Shown piece by piece: positions 24,001 through 27,774 of a stretch of DNA of 64,000 bases. A program made the translations under genes and the position numbers. The DNA is from PALSA-600 sp963842335. GTDB lineage: Bacteria > Actinomycetota > Thermoleophilia > Gaiellales > Gaiellaceae. The number at the start of each line of letters is the position of its first letter. Within the stretch, counting starts at the first letter, position 1. The notes beneath the pieces are model-generated. The model saw only the letters and a program-made list of their open reading frames with translations, made no database searches and was not told the origin of the DNA. The stretch lies in assembly GCA_963842335.1 (NCBI GenBank), contig CAWJGF010000028.1, positions 248,001 through 312,000 of the forward strand, written 5' to 3'.

Positions 24001-24039
24001 TTCAGACCCGAGCTCCCCACTTGCTGCGTACTGCGACAC
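1..24039 (-). CDS. Giant exported beta-strand-repeat protein (3' end beyond the window)
   Basis: A single minus-strand frame is open from a TAG near 24067 to the left edge, giving about 8,013 codons from the chosen GTG (24039); the C-terminus is not in the window. GTG follows GGGGAGAG by 12 nt; a TTG at 23994 would give a shorter, classic signal peptide. Residues 20-22 are RKR, followed by a hydrophobic stretch at about 27-50, so export is likely. Residues about 130-330 are a Thr/Ala/Pro/Ser/Asp-rich linker. Then come RTX-like pieces (SGGGSADTLHG, DGGDGGFDSLVVSG), an FN3-like module, two-cysteine modules, CBM5/12-like modules, a 327-residue repeat array, and at the edge IFGNTDTDTFNFDQTFLGG. 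Thr/Ala/Gly/Val alternation throughout suggests beta-helix or beta-solenoid folds. No secretion genes or cell-wall anchor are visible in the window. Probably a surface adhesin or matrix protein; the function is inferred. Confidence 0.85.
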   Translation of the reverse strand, partial: MSQYAASGELGSEFGLIALRKRSIARVVVALGVAALAFLYTAPIAGAFVVNGPARVHALDALTIPTLRFPVLKTHVAPSAQTAGPAAPTHFFHTQHQNAVPAAHSATRLVHTGAIAARRNWIAPAALVSNRYGPAASSSPTPQSSAPADTSTPVSSNVGGEPTGFDTAATQSADTPSSDTTATSVTPAPVATTAPATTAAATAHEHGDLDAADPASTDTAAASATTDPPAESAVTPPADTTEPASADPSTVADSPAPSSDAAATSTDPAATPAATDTSVDTTASSSDATATAPATSAAATSAPAVDTTAPAADPAPAATTPAASTTVAPAPLSLSGTDVALASDGTSLTVTVDGATTTQLLDGISSVQVASSTLTIDAAEGAITAPIAFDGASLVIVNSPTASDWTVNGDGTGSVAGGGVTSITFTHVTHLSGGGSADTLHGPAADSAWTIDGANAGSVGGVAFTGFENLAGAPNNKDTFTLAPGGSVSGLVDGGDGGFDSLVVSGQRGSVVSNPSGPHSGTLLLDGAKLAYAGLEPIDVSGTDIVYNGADIGGSTEVLDKDLIQVAPGTAAGTIQIRDCLIVGCTGSGAGSFPPDQAEVHTFTIAGTHSLTINGGLGGDTVEFTGDYLVPGSSLTVNAEHIKVDSGVTINVGTAAGNDINFNAVFKDNGLSLLGLTTTIPVLGDDALVDINNASLTGNKLNLTALSANLSTTVNGPSQDLAGGNLIVASVAGFDNSAGFFTVVGGTGTCAYTGRDIVANKLTGITGCTGTPADGAVVTSAVTENGSGKGVNHAAVELEYYANVNVYGNSTLTAVGDVTLASNVDVTSTANAVPVKGNWVSGTAYSKGDVVIDTTNNKRYAASKDLAAGVSTTAPSGDSTNWSDASGAGSAIAASTFISHAISHLSDTSTITTSGGNVTISASLKSNITTLGNAIQSGSGAGIAVGVLVTDSEAYVDSTAATPVSAKGLTVSADTDNTAATTGTAAPGGADKGGNGTSANDPTQGTKQKTAAEGKADGKSTTADGNQDVSAALGVTVVIATTQAYISSIRPGGITIDATGGTQKIHAGAKNAASTTADGGNVKFSPDAPTATPLATGGTLADATYYYKIVAIYSTGDSLPSAEANAVVTGGGGSGSVSLSWTAVDNVTGYKIFRGDAAGNETLLDTVGVVTTYNDDGSKTPDGSTKPSTSDTNSGIGVGVAVDVAVITTSAFARNANLEATTVTIESTAPSASAFAANAISGAGGSSVGVAGSVAVNVTDSNTTTEIEGTDPVAVNGADLSLGATSNITNAALATAKQSTDGKASGVGISVAINVVNDTTTAGLPVNSVLNGAKNLTITADSTDAMTTTANGGASTGSGTVAFAAQAAISISNITTSATVSTGPDLALTGGLTAHATQTASVTTKASGDTKGGNAGIGLSLALVVANHAVDSQLERNLNAAGPVSFTADGSSITDTESTASSAGADEKKDGTAGSTDSSGKDVNGKADKNLDTASANDSSGKTTGEKTPEAKSDEDGGTTVTVAAAVAIAVVTATSLSKIADGVSLVTTGLASLASTENADSKVKTNASATKAKTANIGAAVSINRITVDNEAVVGTNDLIDSQGLSVTAGMRSVGGDQKHSFDTEATSGAGGGKVGIAGALALTIADVKTNAEILSNSGRGPPATFPGIQLNGHDLTLSTTATVESTARAKATDKDSETVGVGAGVAINIVDDTTTTSIDSGARFDDGTATSLSKRVASVSLTATNSDTMTTYAEAGTDGAAGSDAAITPDVAISYPTVTTSAIIDGDVSQSLVTTGAVSVTATQDAKSTTTAKADAGGADVSIGLALALAIVNDNVTATIARNIDAGGAVGLAANGSSDNESEADASAKGAKTKSDDTSGKDVNGKSDDQLSGANSQRNTNISGDSTKSGDSSTPKADTGDKEGGSGSTSVQVAAAVTINIISTVSLAQFTNGVTIVSGGVAGAKTLAATIADALAKGETVGTGSSDGIGVGVSINLINITNKATTGTSTITATGLDIEAGMNDKNDGRVRFWDNTAKEWTLIDRGTVLPVSPSNGDYFQLTEGAPAATTVDTANQDVAASPHELKVKSTTGFASAGTFTGAGIEGTCTYTGTTGGNTFTGISGCTGKPDDKAQITSTTGTTVHGDDQVIDATHTTLNVISTASFDTTGAFTGEGIDGTCSYTGKTVTSFTGITGCTGSPDDGAAITRVATLPGIYKWNGTSWIVQSGAIGHGTELPASPADGDLFRLAEHEIISEAGAGAGKTDVGIAGAVAINIISSDTTDALVGAGSHVTASTADVTLKAQSNELDLAKADSEAEDASSVGVGAAVALNILTSTTETRAEIEDTATLTGGANVDLGASSRRQAETEVESGASGDDTSVAPGVALLLITGEHTTARVGTSATDLAATGSITIKATHEGEYSTEAKAVAAGSTAVGASIALNIVLDWATLSEVARNVAGSSVDVTADSSVSSNATADATAKGADKSGDDADKKKQSEVDNNPNTAGKAGTLPTAADNNTGTGKGNSETSEQGGDKNSGGVGVAASISLNWVVTKNTAKFDDGVHVTASSGEIKLSAENSSQESAKATGLSASADGTHIAAAVGVNFADVTNSATVGQDAVVTGDGITIEAANTDGKMNQLIVWGLAGSGGSSEDNGGASVAASIGVEVVFFHTEASVATGAHLISNAGVTVHAENAIGIQNMALSGAASAGGAGVGGAIVVNVFPDITTEAVINSDASGHITQIDAVGAIEVSAKSSIKEADPIKVPVIGTLPAFSSVALAAAGSEDGAAVSGSVIVDVFFITTKALVTSGTQINQNQGRLTGVPTSGTQTLKVEATDDTSLTNIAGGLNFSTGGAGVGIGIDVDVINKHVSAAIQDQTTISTLGGIDVNAASTENFHELALDVGASTDNAAVDGSVIVVVLSPSNTSAEVSGTVHAGGSFNITASDAMTDFLLAGGGAVSTSSAGVAVSVIVIDRQGQVDAGVGSGANLQANGGTGLTVSATQSEDIDLISVGAAGGDSAGVAGSVIVNIENNSTLAHIDSGVIVGGSTTGVAVSATDTTKDLSLAGTIGIGGTAGVGVGVVVDVFTKDTEASIGTGGSITVSGNVTVAANSTETYTEISVGGGFGGTASVNVQAAVPVISITTKAFVADGSSPADGAVISAGGSVGVMADEVMTLNVIAGNISGGGSAAVGAAVSVPVVSKETHASIGNYAKVGAAGNSAITVPTGTYTVTSEDTRFDPAAAITGGNTVNVGYTGNLKDGDEVRYDNGGGTSVTGLTDGSLYYVKLVGDGQRVTLYNDHALTSAVTGLTGGSGENQRLVPTNQAGVTKDTSNRFNPATDVNYTTDTLNLPYTLGVSNDDAVIYSAGGGTPIGGLVDGGEYYAENVSGNSLQLYTKKPSDGGTLINLTDPGLNAGKSHSLVPSGTTPSGDASALGPRVIAKQSDSFRGVAVTANNSDNVGAFGISFGFSGSAAVNLAGVINVENIHTSAHIGDSAQVNCGATCASNVGGANVGQSVRVAAANQYYELEVAASLAIGGDAGVAVPITVRIVNIDTWAYIGSGTSVNARNDVSVTANASESVIGVTAGAGGGMVGVAGTVSVTVVTVHTYACTGTPTTIDYKCANGGATINAGNNVLVAANDSSRFVLVTVAVAGGFVGVGLAVGVAVLNKETDAYLGAGSTVNAQAGGSPISNTIPDGTFDTTSQKYKTHPTFGGLAIVSTSSEDVFGLAPAVAGGFVGVAGGVGVTIMNVSNQAFIGPDSQIDLLAGAGASQSVNVTALDYFKSLTIAGGIAGGFVGVAGGVDIGIADTSAQAHIGEGSTVYAAANVEVNGLSRKEVQTYALSAAGGFVGVALAVSVWSVGTQTNSNYQDSGAAGPDQGTWASSGSYNAGDVVTDAFDGKQYTARCDIGGAWQSSTKYNKCRVVTDGLLSYQANVNDPNESLAPHSNLGAAGWSLYTPTAPHADPTNWDGPTDALHSKGQDEGGSIGGADTAASGSSTPSTKGVWSALTTYHADDTVDYDSGDGTGSHVYKAKTTNTGSTPSNHAADWAVQTGGYTSALGGTTSSATVHPWVSGTAYNKGDQISYNGHNYTANVDITVPADELKTPDKNTAQWANADSQNKTSSRISAALGGPQTMINAAATNVGGSVATNAINKVPSGGTTATIDSSLAHPTTVIAGGHVNVLAKDVLFVFGIAGAAAGGFVGVGGSVLVLNVKSVTDAGVAPYSTISAGGAVNVSATMDEHSTPIGFAGGGGFVGIGAQVAVVNDTGTQNAHIDDNAQVVKADGGLSVTVNATRDVHAYAIGVAVGAGATGAAVAVVNVDGDATATIGNVAVGATSPLGGLTVAATDNVTSDTLVIAVAGGVGLGIGAAVAVIGLGGTLKAASGAHGSLAGAVNVTADGTHVAKVQSINVATGAGAVGITVDVIKNSRNTEAATSGSGITFTTPAAVTVKATASNTVDAEAPGGSGGGVAISIFIALADLTGHTTTTANGSVTNATDITISAIADNTAIANVLIIGVSVIGLSGGVASATIDTGADISATVGSAATLSGSGDILVEAKTRNLGNKATASASGGSLGGVAAGSVMVALAKDKSSVTAELDGSVTHANSLSVTANGTNTATASSITAGLSGLVTGGLAASLAEITNDAVTTAKAGSTSSISGSFATAVSATGVNTATASSDALSASLALSIGVTIPTARISDGTTAEFDGTITGGSGLSVTADGTNTATAHALAISIGAIAGTGASSKAEITAAASVLALVGSTAHVSVPGQAVTVTAKGHQTATADTNGGAGGVISIAVMVPTAIVAGGVTANFDGSLTAADHLTVTATGSNKADSHVVVVSVGIAAGGAGAVADAEIQATAVTHALVGSDASVAVTNGVTVDAHLVDDQNLAKAKASGGGGGLLAALVVFKADAEDNGETVAEVAGGVSHAAFLTVTAAGTNTATADTTAVGIGGLVAATLASSLAHIGPAALVKALVGSGAVISGTSGLTLVTATGVNTATATSDAGGGGFGLSITATLPMAKIEGGTTAEFDGTITGGSGLTVTADGTNTATAHALAVSVGFFAGTGSSSTAVITAAASVLALVGPTAHVSVPGQAVLVTATGHQTATADTAGGAGGAISFALMIPTALVGGGVTANFDGSLTAADHLTVTATSSNKADAHTFVVSVSILAGIGGATADAEILSTAVTHAEVGSDASVSVTNGVTVDAHLFGDQNLATATADGGAGGGLVGAAVFMADAEDNGETVAEVAGGISHAGSLTVTATGTNTATATTKAVGIGGLVAATLASSVAHIGTDALVKAFVGLGAVISGTSGSTLVTATGANTATATSDAGGGGFGLAVSATLPLAKIEGATIAEFDGTINGGSGLTVTADGTNTATAHAFAVSVGFFAGTGSSSTAVITAAASVLALVGSTAHVSVPGQAVLVTATGHQTAIADTAGGSGGAISFSLMIPTAVVGGGVTANFDGSLTAADHLTVTATSSNKADAHTFVVSVSILAGIGGATADAEILSSAVTHALVGPDASVSVTNGVTVDAHLFGDQNLATATADGGAGGGLVGAAVFKADAEDNGNTVAEVAGGISHAGSLTVTATGTNTATATTKAVGIGGLVAATLASSLAHIGTGALVKAFVGSGAVISGTSGLTQVLATGVNTATATSDAGGGGFGFSLTATLPMAEIEGATVAEFDGTINGGAGLTVTADGTNTATAHALAISLGFFAGTGSSSTAVITSGASVLALVGSTAHVSVAGQAVLVTATGHQTATADTAGGSGGGISISIMIPTAIVGGGVTANFDGTLTAADHLTVTATSSNKADAHTFVFSVGILGGGAGAVADAEIQTTAVTHALIGSDASVSVSNGVTVDAHLFGDQNLATATADGGAGGGLVGAAVFKADAEDNGNTVAEVAGGISHAGSLTVTATGTNTATATTKAVGIGGLVAATLASSVAHIGTGALVKAFVGSGAVISGTSGLTQVTAIGANTATATSDAGGGGFGLAISATLPLAKIEGATVAEFDGAINGGSGLTVSADGTNTATSHALAISVGFFAGTGTSSTAWITASASVLALVGATAQISVPGKTVTLSATGHQSATADTAGGSGGGISISIMVPTADVSGGVSTHFDGTLLSANQLDVTAIGTDTTTTTMHAVSIGFLGGVTTSEADSTIDGTNSAYLGSSARIESPGTNVTVHVTHTGEADATSSGGAGGALGAAVLSANGTDSPTVNAYVDAGAVVGNGIGTPGSLQVLATATEGTNVNADAGTGGIVSFGGISAHSNLQPSVNAYIVGNTNVALVNDLTVQAMLNHAEGHTRATAYGGGAVQIGSANATATSNPTVTAFIGDGSTVQVGGNVTIDAENLSNQTGAPLTDNFNADSSDVNQSTGTIQFGSHGLTTGDAVLYVSNGNLLPGMRQGCSGAPLGGCVYTAIVVDANHIQFGDTFTTAGVDTSDIPGFCGTANPNSCPGVDVNRDVIRFASQHNFVTGDAVILSGGGSIGAATGTRLYVRVLDAYTIALYTSQAAAVDPGVSFNAGAVTGGAIGAGNTFASGEQLTYKTAPGLTFNAAGVNVNPTNYTSSDTSAFDIVLGQVFGSGSGQTQCNASFCHPHGLFTGEKVIYRTTGPSVGNLVDGGVYYVIVVNPYVIQLAATLEDSQTYTYSCGSSCTATHNAVPIHITAPSGPGGAQEIDLAPIVGLTDGYTYKVDSASTGSSIQLDPAGGGGAIGITVKENDHRADGSDVSLTVIGGNFNGNEHLFPAGIALTAPGGSTDELYIDLTGALPGGTNSLYAPDGTSLRQLNPPPGDGLTSADAEGGGGGLGSFNEPEATVNNNPTTKAYDAATSINAGGNVNITARTEVKDSATAQNGSGGLIAASDVESTINISSNSYAFVGKDIGASTITGDSAAIQVDGTGRSITAARNVQIASSSFQNTYNKAKSSSGGLGDGSHAEADTTVTDNSAAVVGANASVTGLTVRVNTDSSATHYGRAVDTVIAFAGFADAFENYTVHSNDTALLDGTSASHTVVTGFDGVDVRAWHHDETRNTDNSDATCICIGPSNGGNSPNINLHNTAAGHQGVVITASPRLIFGVNERDHSLDSPLVSNSDANLALYVEAQDESNVVDNHPSHAIHWYSDVIIYSGPSPILVIASNGTVQQAVNISANGVSNPAPGDALGAHPYVEVNDLSNDSTGDIWMDSAGGTIDGGTQVGVSPTDHWWGTFTFHDNWQTVTIINHSGRDLVIDNIDVINRTGTPIVNENSPGGSASAKFAIVRQVDPSLVTISNDDASGPNLLINGTILNPIGVTTITSVHGPISAQTIRGASSSTYSGPHTSLIQSNSLTLTAGTSIGAANACVRNETACGAGQTLCLDAANPCVNVDLIQWAGHPVLFTTSSGTSQYLDVLTRLRDSTLTDPSVSHVVPTVTINSLVALDSIFVLLRPTIYQSDAPLVPGIEVDNASGPGPHSPPNYVSFYYNDGDHCYYPNGQCPSPHRELGAFATDTGAHEVESTYNFLLLEAGAVGPTGDVTVNAFDPSPGATVINIIGYVDIHKDGDIDSHTNGFIIYTEKPRPGGPNRGDLRVGEVQSTNNDVTLFAPGAVLDADNDAAADVIARNITITAGNNLHGDGPAGISGHGGVGVPSNFLELQVDADGGALGVLTITDTASARQQWNIDALPAADPGAPTGTYGVFVTQTSGDMQVNRILTNGDASLIALNGALRDARLGGLGDNTQFSQANVEANNIDLAAYCSVPSSVPDCGDVGARGPPTDSLGNDFKIDSGHGDSQNPSTVIVGRVGIEAQQNISVTETIGALNVLIAQSLSGNVRLTVREHAGQGDDLNLILPYASDTIAPTQNRDAILVDYAGAANVSRAISASSATVVTNSASINAQLGWILLRAGDNVTLGGLQTALYPDATLTPLAPNALTDAERIAQNTKVVAGLWIDIHGDFDAFSSGATDLDLGFGTVMHLHGTITPGKLTTLCANEIDPGRDCNVTRIFGNTDTDTFNFDQTFLGGRTRV
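5698..10602 (-). repeat. Tandem array of ~981-bp (327-residue) coding repeats
   Basis: The same landmark (encoding a form of MIPTALVGGGVTANFDG) starts at 5698, 6679, 7660, 8641 and 9622, exactly 981 bp apart each time. A more degenerate copy abuts at about 10,600, where the offset changes to about 966 bp. Each unit contains the blocks HVSVPGQAV, ATGHQTA, AADHLTVTA, GVTVDAHL, AVGIGGLVAATLAS and EFDGTI. Identical DNA stretches recur between units, which implies recent duplication or gene conversion. The unit lies wholly in frame within the giant gene. Copy number may be unreliable in assembly. Confidence 0.9.
11680..12440 (-). other. Cluster of CBM5/12-like carbohydrate-binding modules in the giant protein
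   Basis: Three consecutive short modules share the pattern Trp-x-x-x-x-x-Tyr-x-x-Gly/Asp-Asp-x-Val/Ile, then Tyr and a closing Trp: WASSGSYNAGDVV (about 12,380), WSALTTYHADDTVDY (about 12,010) and WVSGTAYNKGDQISYNG (about 11,810). A fourth, WVSGTAYSKGDVVID, lies apart at about 21,510. This arrangement is typical of the ChtBD3/CBM5_12 fold, which binds chitin or other beta-glycans through exposed aromatic residues. The family assignment is by eye; binding is inferred. Confidence 0.6.
20520..20800 (-). other. FN3-like module in the giant protein
   Basis: The translated stretch reads TLADATYYYKIVAIYSTGD, then SLSWTAVDNVTGYKIFRG and a closing TTYNDDG. The order of Tyr-rich strand, SWxAV, GYKIFRG and a final TYxD is the usual signature of fibronectin type III domains in bacterial extracellular proteins. 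It is the only clear FN3 module seen in the visible part of the protein and lies near residues 1080-1170. Confidence 0.6.
23050..23650 (-). repeat. Low-complexity Thr/Ala/Pro/Ser/Asp linker near the N-terminus
   Basis: About 200 residues made almost only of Thr, Ala, Pro, Ser, Asp and Val, with recurring pieces such as TAPATTAAAT, VDTTAPAADPAP and TDPAATPAATDTS. It separates the signal-like segment from the first folded repeats. Such stretches usually form an extended stalk across the cell wall; that role is inferred. Confidence 0.75.
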
Positions 24040-24070
24040 TTCGGCTGTCGACTCTCCCCAGTTCGACTAA

Positions 24071-24089
24071 GGCCTGCGTCGCGCAGGCC
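24071..24089. other. Perfect 8-bp hairpin between the cyclase/ATPase gene and the giant gene
   Basis: GGCCTGCG and CGCAGGCC pair perfectly around a 3-nt TCG loop. It lies 32 nt upstream of the giant gene's GTG and 123 nt past the stop of the upstream gene. There is no T-run after it on the minus strand, so a classic terminator is not supported; it may instead structure the leader of the giant mRNA. A second weaker inverted pair (CCTCTC/GAGAGG, about 24090-24119) sits next to it. Confidence 0.45.
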
Positions 24090-24211
24090 CCTCTCGACGT
24101 AGATAACACGTGTGAGAGGACAACACAAGACCCTCGCCCAAATATTCACCCGATCGGGACGGGAGAACCGAAGGGACCTATTTCCCCAAAATGCGACCCG
24201 CAACAACTGTC

Positions 24212-27200
24212 CTAGAACGGGTTGCTACACCCGAGCGCGGCAAGGAATGTGTCGGCCTCGTGCCTGCGTTTCTCCGCCGATCGAACGTCGCCCGCCTGCT
24301 CGAGGGCAGCGGCCAGATCGATCCTCAGACACGCGCTGTCGTAGGCGAAACCGAGCTCGTCCTCGCGCGTGATCGCAGCCGACAGATGGCGGACGGCGTC
24401 ATCCGAACGACCTTCCGATAACGCGATCACTCCGTCCGCAACGAGGAGCGAGATACCTCGCCGGCCGGCGTGACTCCCTGCGGCGCAACGCGTCACCGAA
24501 CGCGTCGTCTCCGCAAGCAACTCGAGCTCGCCGGCGGCAGCCAGCGTTCGCAGCACAGCGTCGACACCGAACACCGTCGGCCACTGATCGTCGAGCGCCG
24601 TCAACACTTCCGCGGTGACTGTTCGCAGCGAGTCGACCTCGCCCGAGACGAGCAGCCACGGCAGCACCACGCACGCCATCGGAATGATGCGTTGTGGTTC
24701 GCCGCTCGCGAGCGCAAGCTCCTTGAAGTCGGCAAACACTTCATCGGCGGCCACAAGGTCACCGCGTCGCAGTGCAATACCACCGACGATGGTCCGCCAC
24801 AGCAAGTTGCTCGTCGTGCTGAGTGCAGGTCCATTGATGCGAGCGAGAGTCGTCTCGGCCTCGGCCCAGCGTCCCGCCGGCACGTAGAGCAGGCCGGCGA
24901 TCGAGAGCTCGAGGTAGGCGGCGATGATCGGTGGCGGCGGGAGTCGCCCCGCTCGACCTGCAGCGGCCACTTCTTCGATCTCGTCGACGGGCAGGTAGCC
25001 GTCGGCCGACCAGACGAAGTTCACGATCGCGCGATACGCCTCCTCGTGCGCCCCAACCGATGCCGCCGCCTCGACGATTTCGAGGACCTCCGCCGCCTCA
25101 GGGCCGATGCCTTCCGCTGCTCTGGTCGTGAACAGGTTGATGCGCGCGTTCACGGCGGCTGGCACGTCGCCGACGCGCCCGGCGACCGCAATCGCCTCGA
25201 GCGAATGGTCGATCGACTCGTGTCGGTTCTGCAGCATCTCGAGCTGGGATCGCCGTGCCAGCGCGCGAGCGAGCTGCTCCGACTCTGGAAGTCCGGCGAG
25301 CGCCAGGACTGCGCCATTTGCAGCGTCGAGCGCGTCCTGCCAGTCGCCGGTCATCCAGCTGACGCGTGAGCGCAAGGCCAGCACTGCTGATCGCGTAGCA
25401 GGGTTGCCGGCGGCGGCGAAGCGCTCGGCCTCGACGAGGCCGTTGATCGCGTCAGCCCACCGCGCCTCGGTCGCATCGACTTCGGCGAGTGCGAGCAACG
25501 CCGACGCCCGCTGCTCATCGTCTGCGGCCAACGAGACGGCATGTTGGATTTGCGTTCGAGCTGCAATGAATGCACCGCGACGCAGCGCAGACTCGCCGGC
25601 CGCGAGCAGCGTCGCATGCGCACGCGCGATGATCATCGAATCGTCCTCGCCGTAGGTGATGGCCTGCCGATAGTGGTAGGCGGCGAGCTCCGTGGTCTCT
25701 CCTTCTCGGTCGGGGGCGACGTGCCGGATCCACTCCGCCACCCGGCGGTGCAAGTCGCGCCGCTCGGCGCGCGGCAACGAGCTGTACGCAACGTCGCGCG
25801 TCAGCGCGTGCTTGAACGCGAATTCCTGCAGCCCCGTCATCGCGGAGCGAGGGGATTCCAAGACCAGCCCGCGGCGGGTCAGCGGTGCGACGTCGTCCTC
25901 GGCGACATCGACCGCGGACGGCCAGAAGCTCCGGCCGACCACGGAGCAACGGCGCAGCGCATCACGCGCATTCGCATCGAGCAGATCGATGCGAGCGGCG
26001 ATCACGCCGTGCACGGAATCAGGGATGCGCACGTCCGACAGCCGCCCCGTCGCGACCCAACTGCCGTTCTGCCGATCGAGCGCTCCCTCCTCGATGAGCA
26101 TCTGCAGCATCTCTTCGAGAAAGAACGGATTGCCCTCGGCACTTGCCAGCACGGGCCTGCGGAGATTGTCGGGCATCTGACCCTCGCCGAGCAGCGACGA
26201 GACGAGCTGGGCGGACTCGTCGGGCGACAACGGCGCGAGTGCCAGCGTCGTGGCGTTCTGCTTGCCCGCCCCCCACGTCGGGCGAAGATCGAGGAACTCC
26301 GGCCGTGCGGTGCAGAGAATCAAGACGCGGGTGTCCACGAGCGTCTCGGCAAGATGCTCGAGCAGATCGAGCAGCACGGCAGACGCCCAGTGAATGTCCT
26401 CGACGACGAACACGGTGAGGTCTCCGCGGCCGAGCGCCCCGATGTATCGCTGCCACGCGTCCTCGAGCGCGCGTCGCGCGTATTCAGGGTCGGCCGTGAT
26501 GATCGAGGAGCCGCTCACCGCAAAGCCGATCGTCCACGCGATCGCCTCGAAGACATCGGTCTCTCGTTCGCCGACAGCGGATGCGATCGCGGTGCGAAGC
26601 TTTTCCAGCGCCGTATCGACGGGGTCGGTGTCGAAAATCCCCGCCTCCGTCTTCGCTGCTTCTGCGAGCGACCAGTAGGTGATCCCTTCGCCGTAGGGCA
26701 GGCAACGTCCCCTCATCACTCTGGCTTCGGGAAGCCGAGCGAGAAGCTCGCCGAGCAGCCGTGACTTGCCGACCCCGGCGGGACCGAAGAGCGTCACCAG
26801 TTGCGGCACTCGCTCACTCGCGACCCGCTCGGCCACAGCGTCGAGCACGGCGACCTCCTGACCTCTGCCGATGAACGGCCCGGTCAGGCCGGTCGGACGG
26901 AGCGCCGGTTCGACGAGCGCGCTCAACGCGACCCAGGCGGGGACGACACTCTGCTTCCCTTTCGCATCGACGTCGCGCCGCGCACCGTAGGCGACGGTGC
27001 GACTTGTCGCGGTGTGCGTCCGTTCGCCGACGAGCACCTCTCCGGGCTTGGCGCCCTGCTGCAGCCGCGCCGCGACATTGACCGCGTCGCCGCTGACCAT
27101 CAACTCGCCACGCGCCGCGCCTTCACGGCTTGCGACCACGTCTCCGGTATTGACACCGATCCGCAGGCCGACCTCGGCCCGATACGAGTCTCGAACGTGT

Positions 27201-27664
27201 TCGGCGAACGCGGCGAACCGCTCGTGTGCGGCGAGCGCAGCGCGAACGGCGCGCTCGGGATCGTCCTCGTGGGTCTGGGGAATTCCGAAGACGGCCAGGA
27301 TCGCGTCGCCGACGAACTTTTCCGTCGTCCCACCGAAACGCTCGACCTCGGTGTGCAGGACCGAGAAGAGCTCACCCTGCAGGACGCGGACATCCTCCGG
27401 GTCGAGTTGCTCGCCGAGTGCGGTCGAGCCGGAGAGGTCGGCGAAGAGCACCGTCACGACGCGTCGCTCGTGCCGTTCGTCGGTGACGCCGACGCGGCGC
27501 ACGTCTTCCTGCAGCGCCGTCCCGCACGCCGAGCAGAAGAGTGCAGAGCTGAGCTGCTCGGCCCCACAGGCGGGGCACGACCGGCGAAGCGCCGCGCCGC
27601 AATTGCTGCAAAAGCGCGCATCGGCGGCCTGCCGGGCGCCGCACGAAGTGCAGGCGATCTCCAT
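24212..27664 (-). CDS. Zinc-ribbon class III adenylate cyclase/AAA ATPase/TPR regulator
   Basis: 1,150 residues. The N-terminus has two CxxC...CxxC zinc ribbons (about residues 5-50), then a class III nucleotide cyclase domain (about 65-250). This has metal-binding Asp in FADLSGST and FVGDAILAVFG, a Lys in EKFVGD expected for adenine selection, and the catalytic Asn/Arg in GDAVNVAARLQ. All catalytic landmarks are present, so activity is plausible. An ATPase domain follows with Walker A GPAGVGKS, and the remaining half is helical and TPR-like. The family is usually called adenylate/guanylate cyclase with ATPase activity; the input signal is unknown. It reads in the same direction as the giant gene, 172 bp upstream of it. 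Confidence 0.9.
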   Translation of the reverse strand: MEIACTSCGARQAADARFCSNCGAALRRSCPACGAEQLSSALFCSACGTALQEDVRRVGVTDERHERRVVTVLFADLSGSTALGEQLDPEDVRVLQGELFSVLHTEVERFGGTTEKFVGDAILAVFGIPQTHEDDPERAVRAALAAHERFAAFAEHVRDSYRAEVGLRIGVNTGDVVASREGAARGELMVSGDAVNVAARLQQGAKPGEVLVGERTHTATSRTVAYGARRDVDAKGKQSVVPAWVALSALVEPALRPTGLTGPFIGRGQEVAVLDAVAERVASERVPQLVTLFGPAGVGKSRLLGELLARLPEARVMRGRCLPYGEGITYWSLAEAAKTEAGIFDTDPVDTALEKLRTAIASAVGERETDVFEAIAWTIGFAVSGSSIITADPEYARRALEDAWQRYIGALGRGDLTVFVVEDIHWASAVLLDLLEHLAETLVDTRVLILCTARPEFLDLRPTWGAGKQNATTLALAPLSPDESAQLVSSLLGEGQMPDNLRRPVLASAEGNPFFLEEMLQMLIEEGALDRQNGSWVATGRLSDVRIPDSVHGVIAARIDLLDANARDALRRCSVVGRSFWPSAVDVAEDDVAPLTRRGLVLESPRSAMTGLQEFAFKHALTRDVAYSSLPRAERRDLHRRVAEWIRHVAPDREGETTELAAYHYRQAITYGEDDSMIIARAHATLLAAGESALRRGAFIAARTQIQHAVSLAADDEQRASALLALAEVDATEARWADAINGLVEAERFAAAGNPATRSAVLALRSRVSWMTGDWQDALDAANGAVLALAGLPESEQLARALARRSQLEMLQNRHESIDHSLEAIAVAGRVGDVPAAVNARINLFTTRAAEGIGPEAAEVLEIVEAAASVGAHEEAYRAIVNFVWSADGYLPVDEIEEVAAAGRAGRLPPPPIIAAYLELSIAGLLYVPAGRWAEAETTLARINGPALSTTSNLLWRTIVGGIALRRGDLVAADEVFADFKELALASGEPQRIIPMACVVLPWLLVSGEVDSLRTVTAEVLTALDDQWPTVFGVDAVLRTLAAAGELELLAETTRSVTRCAAGSHAGRRGISLLVADGVIALSEGRSDDAVRHLSAAITREDELGFAYDSACLRIDLAAALEQAGDVRSAEKRRHEADTFLAALGCSNPF

Positions 27665-27774
27665 GCCGCGAGTTTACGGCCGCCCCATCAGACGAGCGGT
27701 TGGCCACCCGGCTGAAATCGACCAGTTCGAACCGCGTTTCCAGAGACGAGCACTACGCGACGGGCGGTGCAAGA

